From Dehalococcoidia bacterium CG2_30_46_9 (lineage in GTDB: Bacteria > Chloroflexota > Dehalococcoidia > GIF9 > AB-539-J10), in NCBI GenBank assembly GCA_001873005.1, contig MNYE01000109.1, positions 9,091-15,881 of the forward strand: 6,791 nt of DNA. Reading direction: 5' to 3'. Below the pieces are notes generated by a model. That model made no database searches. It worked only from the letters and a program-made list of their open reading frames with translations, and had not been told where the DNA came from. Below, in pieces: positions 5,483-6,791 of this stretch. The position numbers and the translations under genes are program-made. Position 1 is the first letter of the stretch. Every line of letters starts with the position of its first letter.

Positions 5483-6469
5483 CTACATGTCATTGCGAGC
5501 GAAGCGTGGCAATCTTGTATTAGAGATTGCTTCGTCGCTATGCTCCTCGCAATGACAAAACCCCTTTACCAAATTTTGGGCTGCACTCAAAATGTCAGAA
5601 GAACGACTAGCGTCAAGCCAGTGGATTCTGACATCACTGAGTCTGAACCAGGCGTATTGATGGCGAGCCAGACGATGGGTCTCATACTTTATCCTCTCAA
5701 TAGCAACAGGCAAGGTTATCTCATCTTGGAGAAATTGCCCTATTTGTTTATAGCCTATACCGGACATAGAAGGTAAAGAAACATCATATCCCCTTTGTAA
5801 TAGACTTTTCACCTCCTCAACAAGACCTTTCTCTATCATTTTATCAACTCGCTGGTCAATTTTTCTATACAGCTCGCTCCTTTCCATAGTCAATCCGATA
5901 ATAATTACGGAGAAGTCTTGCGCCTCTTTGTGCCGCAATCTCGAAGGAGGTTGCCCTGTTGCATAATATATCTCCAGTGCCCTTATAAGGCGGCGAATAT
6001 TAGTAGGATGGATTTTACCTGCGGCTAAAGGGTCAATGTTCTGTAACTCCCGATAAAGGGTATGACTGCCTTCTTTTTGCGCTCTAATTTCCAGAGCTCG
6101 CCTCAATTCTTTATTTGGTGGAACGGCAGGAATGCTCCACCCCTCTATTACTGACCAAACATAAAGACCACTGCCACCAACCAAAAGCGGCAATTTACCC
6201 TTTTGCTGCACAACTTCTATCACTTGAGTGGCTAACTTGCAGTAAAGAGCCAGGTTGAAATCCTCATCAGGATCTACCACATCGATAAGATGATGTGGAA
6301 CCAGTTCTTGCTCAGCTAAAGTCGGTTTGTTTGTGCCGATGTCCATATACCGATAGACCTGTCGGCTATCAGCATTTATTATCTCGCCTCCGAAGCACTG
6401 AGCTAAATTAAGAGCAAGCTGACTCTTCCCTACTGCTGTGGGACCAACAACAGCAACAAGATATTTCAT
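5483..6469 (-). CDS. miaA: tRNA dimethylallyltransferase, with a repeat-encoded C-terminal tail
   Basis: MiaA transfers a dimethylallyl group to N6 of A37 in tRNAs that read codons beginning with U. It has 328 residues. The P-loop GPTAVGKS is at 9-16, ADSRQVYRYMDIGTNKP at 33-49, HHLIDVVDP at 59-67, GGSGLY at 98-103, the tRNA-contacting HPTNIRRLIRALEIY at 154-168, and the C-terminal SMSGIGYKQ (234-242) and ETHRLARHQYAWFR (263-276). The ATG at 6469 precedes MKYLVAVVGP, the normal MiaA start, with a weak AGGA nine bases upstream. Family-like sequence ends around residue 304. The last 24 residues, from CHCEEHSDEAIS to the end, are a translation of the palindromic repeat at 5489-5556, which must have displaced the original stop. 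The enzyme core is intact, so activity is expected. It begins 11 bases after the preceding gene, in the same transcription direction. Confidence 0.97.
   Translation of the reverse strand: MKYLVAVVGPTAVGKSQLALNLAQCFGGEIINADSRQVYRYMDIGTNKPTLAEQELVPHHLIDVVDPDEDFNLALYCKLATQVIEVVQQKGKLPLLVGGSGLYVWSVIEGWSIPAVPPNKELRRALEIRAQKEGSHTLYRELQNIDPLAAGKIHPTNIRRLIRALEIYYATGQPPSRLRHKEAQDFSVIIIGLTMERSELYRKIDQRVDKMIEKGLVEEVKSLLQRGYDVSLPSMSGIGYKQIGQFLQDEITLPVAIERIKYETHRLARHQYAWFRLSDVRIHWLDASRSSDILSAAQNLVKGFCHCEEHSDEAISNTRLPRFARNDM
5489..5556. repeat. Palindromic interspersed repeat element in the 3' end of miaA
   Basis: The terminal inverted arms GTCATTGCGAG (5489-5499) and CTCGCAATGAC (5546-5556) are perfect 11-base complements. 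Inner arms GCAATCT (5509-5515) and AGATTGC (5524-5530) form a second stem. The region between arms is only partly symmetrical. It resembles the widely scattered bacterial repeats that translate to CHCEEHSDEAI and RLPRFARND-like peptides; that resemblance is recalled, not searched. It is too short to code for a transposase, so it is MITE- or REP-like. It carries the miaA frame through without a stop. Confidence 0.88.
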
Positions 6470-6478
6470 TAGAGGAAA

Positions 6479-6482
6479 TCCT
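6479..6482 (-). promoter_or_regulatory. Weak ribosome binding site of miaA
   Basis: AGGA overlaps the TAG stop of the upstream gene and stands nine bases before the miaA ATG. The match is short but the placement is compatible with coupled translation. Confidence 0.4.
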
Positions 6483-6791
6483 AAATTTCAATACCAAATA
6501 GTTTACATGCAGAATCATCCACTTCTTCTTCCAAACCTGCGACCTCATCAAGTTTATTCGCTGCTTTGAGTTCATGGAGAGTTTTGGAAAGTTGAGCTAG
6601 TTTTTGGTGGATTTCATTTTCGGGATCAAGTTTAGGAATACCGACGTGATTCATTACTGAGGGTGCGCCGAAGCCACGACCTGCGGAAGAAAACGATTTA
6701 ATAAATTCCCGTACCGGCGTTGAGTTAATAATAGCACAAAGGTAATGAGCCTCAGCTTCATTGTCGGTAGCGAAAAACGAAGTTGTGCCAA
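6481..6791 (-). CDS. C-terminal end of a probable DNA methyltransferase (Eco57I/TaqI-like N6-adenine type), 5' part beyond the window
   Basis: Only the last 102 codons before the TAG at 6481-6483 are present. The visible part begins with FFATDNEAEAHYLCAIINS, followed by the peptide SAGRGFGAPSVMNHVGIPK and a charged C-terminal helix ending in LFGIEI. A stretch that counts remaining sites (AHYLCAIINS), then a GIPK-type strand and a helical end, is what I know from the target-recognition end of large N6-adenine methyltransferases and fused restriction-methylation enzymes. The catalytic NPPY motif would lie upstream and cannot be seen, so neither activity nor a fused nuclease can be judged. Alternatives are a type I specificity-like or BREX PglX-like protein. 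It ends 11 bases before miaA on the same strand. Confidence 0.6.
   Translation of the reverse strand, partial: GTTSFFATDNEAEAHYLCAIINSTPVREFIKSFSSAGRGFGAPSVMNHVGIPKLDPENEIHQKLAQLSKTLHELKAANKLDEVAGLEEEVDDSACKLFGIEI

Noticed and set aside
5489..5556. Attenuator or riboswitch for dapF
   Set aside because: The symmetry fits an interspersed palindromic repeat and the region is translated as the end of miaA; no known ligand-binding core is visible.

Overview
The window holds seven protein genes, all on the minus strand and tightly packed, so transcription runs from high to low coordinates. In that order they are: the 3' end of a DNA methyltransferase-like gene (cut by the right edge), miaA, dapF, a proteasome-like Ntn-hydrolase candidate, dapL, hflX, and a biotin-dependent acyl-CoA carboxyltransferase gene cut by the left edge. 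Gaps are 11, 12, 66, 26, 88 and 11 bases, which suggests one operon or a few overlapping transcripts. No tRNA, rRNA, CRISPR array or insertion sequence is visible. Apart from the short junctions the window is fully coding.

The gene set suggests an anaerobic or deep-branching bacterium. An LL-diaminopimelate aminotransferase-type gene next to diaminopimelate epimerase, and short palindromic repeats that run in frame into gene ends, recall Dehalococcoidia-like Chloroflexota. This is inferred from remembered family patterns, not from a search. Base composition looks intermediate and similar across the window.

Functionally, DapL converts tetrahydrodipicolinate to LL-diaminopimelate in one step and DapF epimerises it to the meso form, so the pair forms a short route to lysine and, if the cell makes it, peptidoglycan. 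MiaA modifies A37 of tRNAs reading U-starting codons, and HflX is a ribosome-associated GTPase. In enterobacteria miaA and hflX are joined by hfq; here the dap genes and a protein of unknown role lie between them and no hfq is seen. The carboxyltransferase would act in acyl-CoA metabolism with a biotin carboxylase and carrier encoded elsewhere.

The most notable features are at the gene junctions. A palindromic repeat gives miaA 24 extra C-terminal residues. A composite element, with 19-base direct repeats flanking a long imperfect palindrome, supplies the last codons and stop of dapL. A smaller palindrome contains the stop of the Ntn-hydrolase-like gene. An AT-rich repeat follows dapF. hflX has no ATG, GTG or TTG where its N-terminus should begin, but a consensus Shine-Dalgarno sequence sits four bases before an in-frame ATA. 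The best candidate for unexplored biology is the 250-residue Ntn-hydrolase-like protein, with a potential Ser nucleophile just after Met1, lodged between dapF and dapL.
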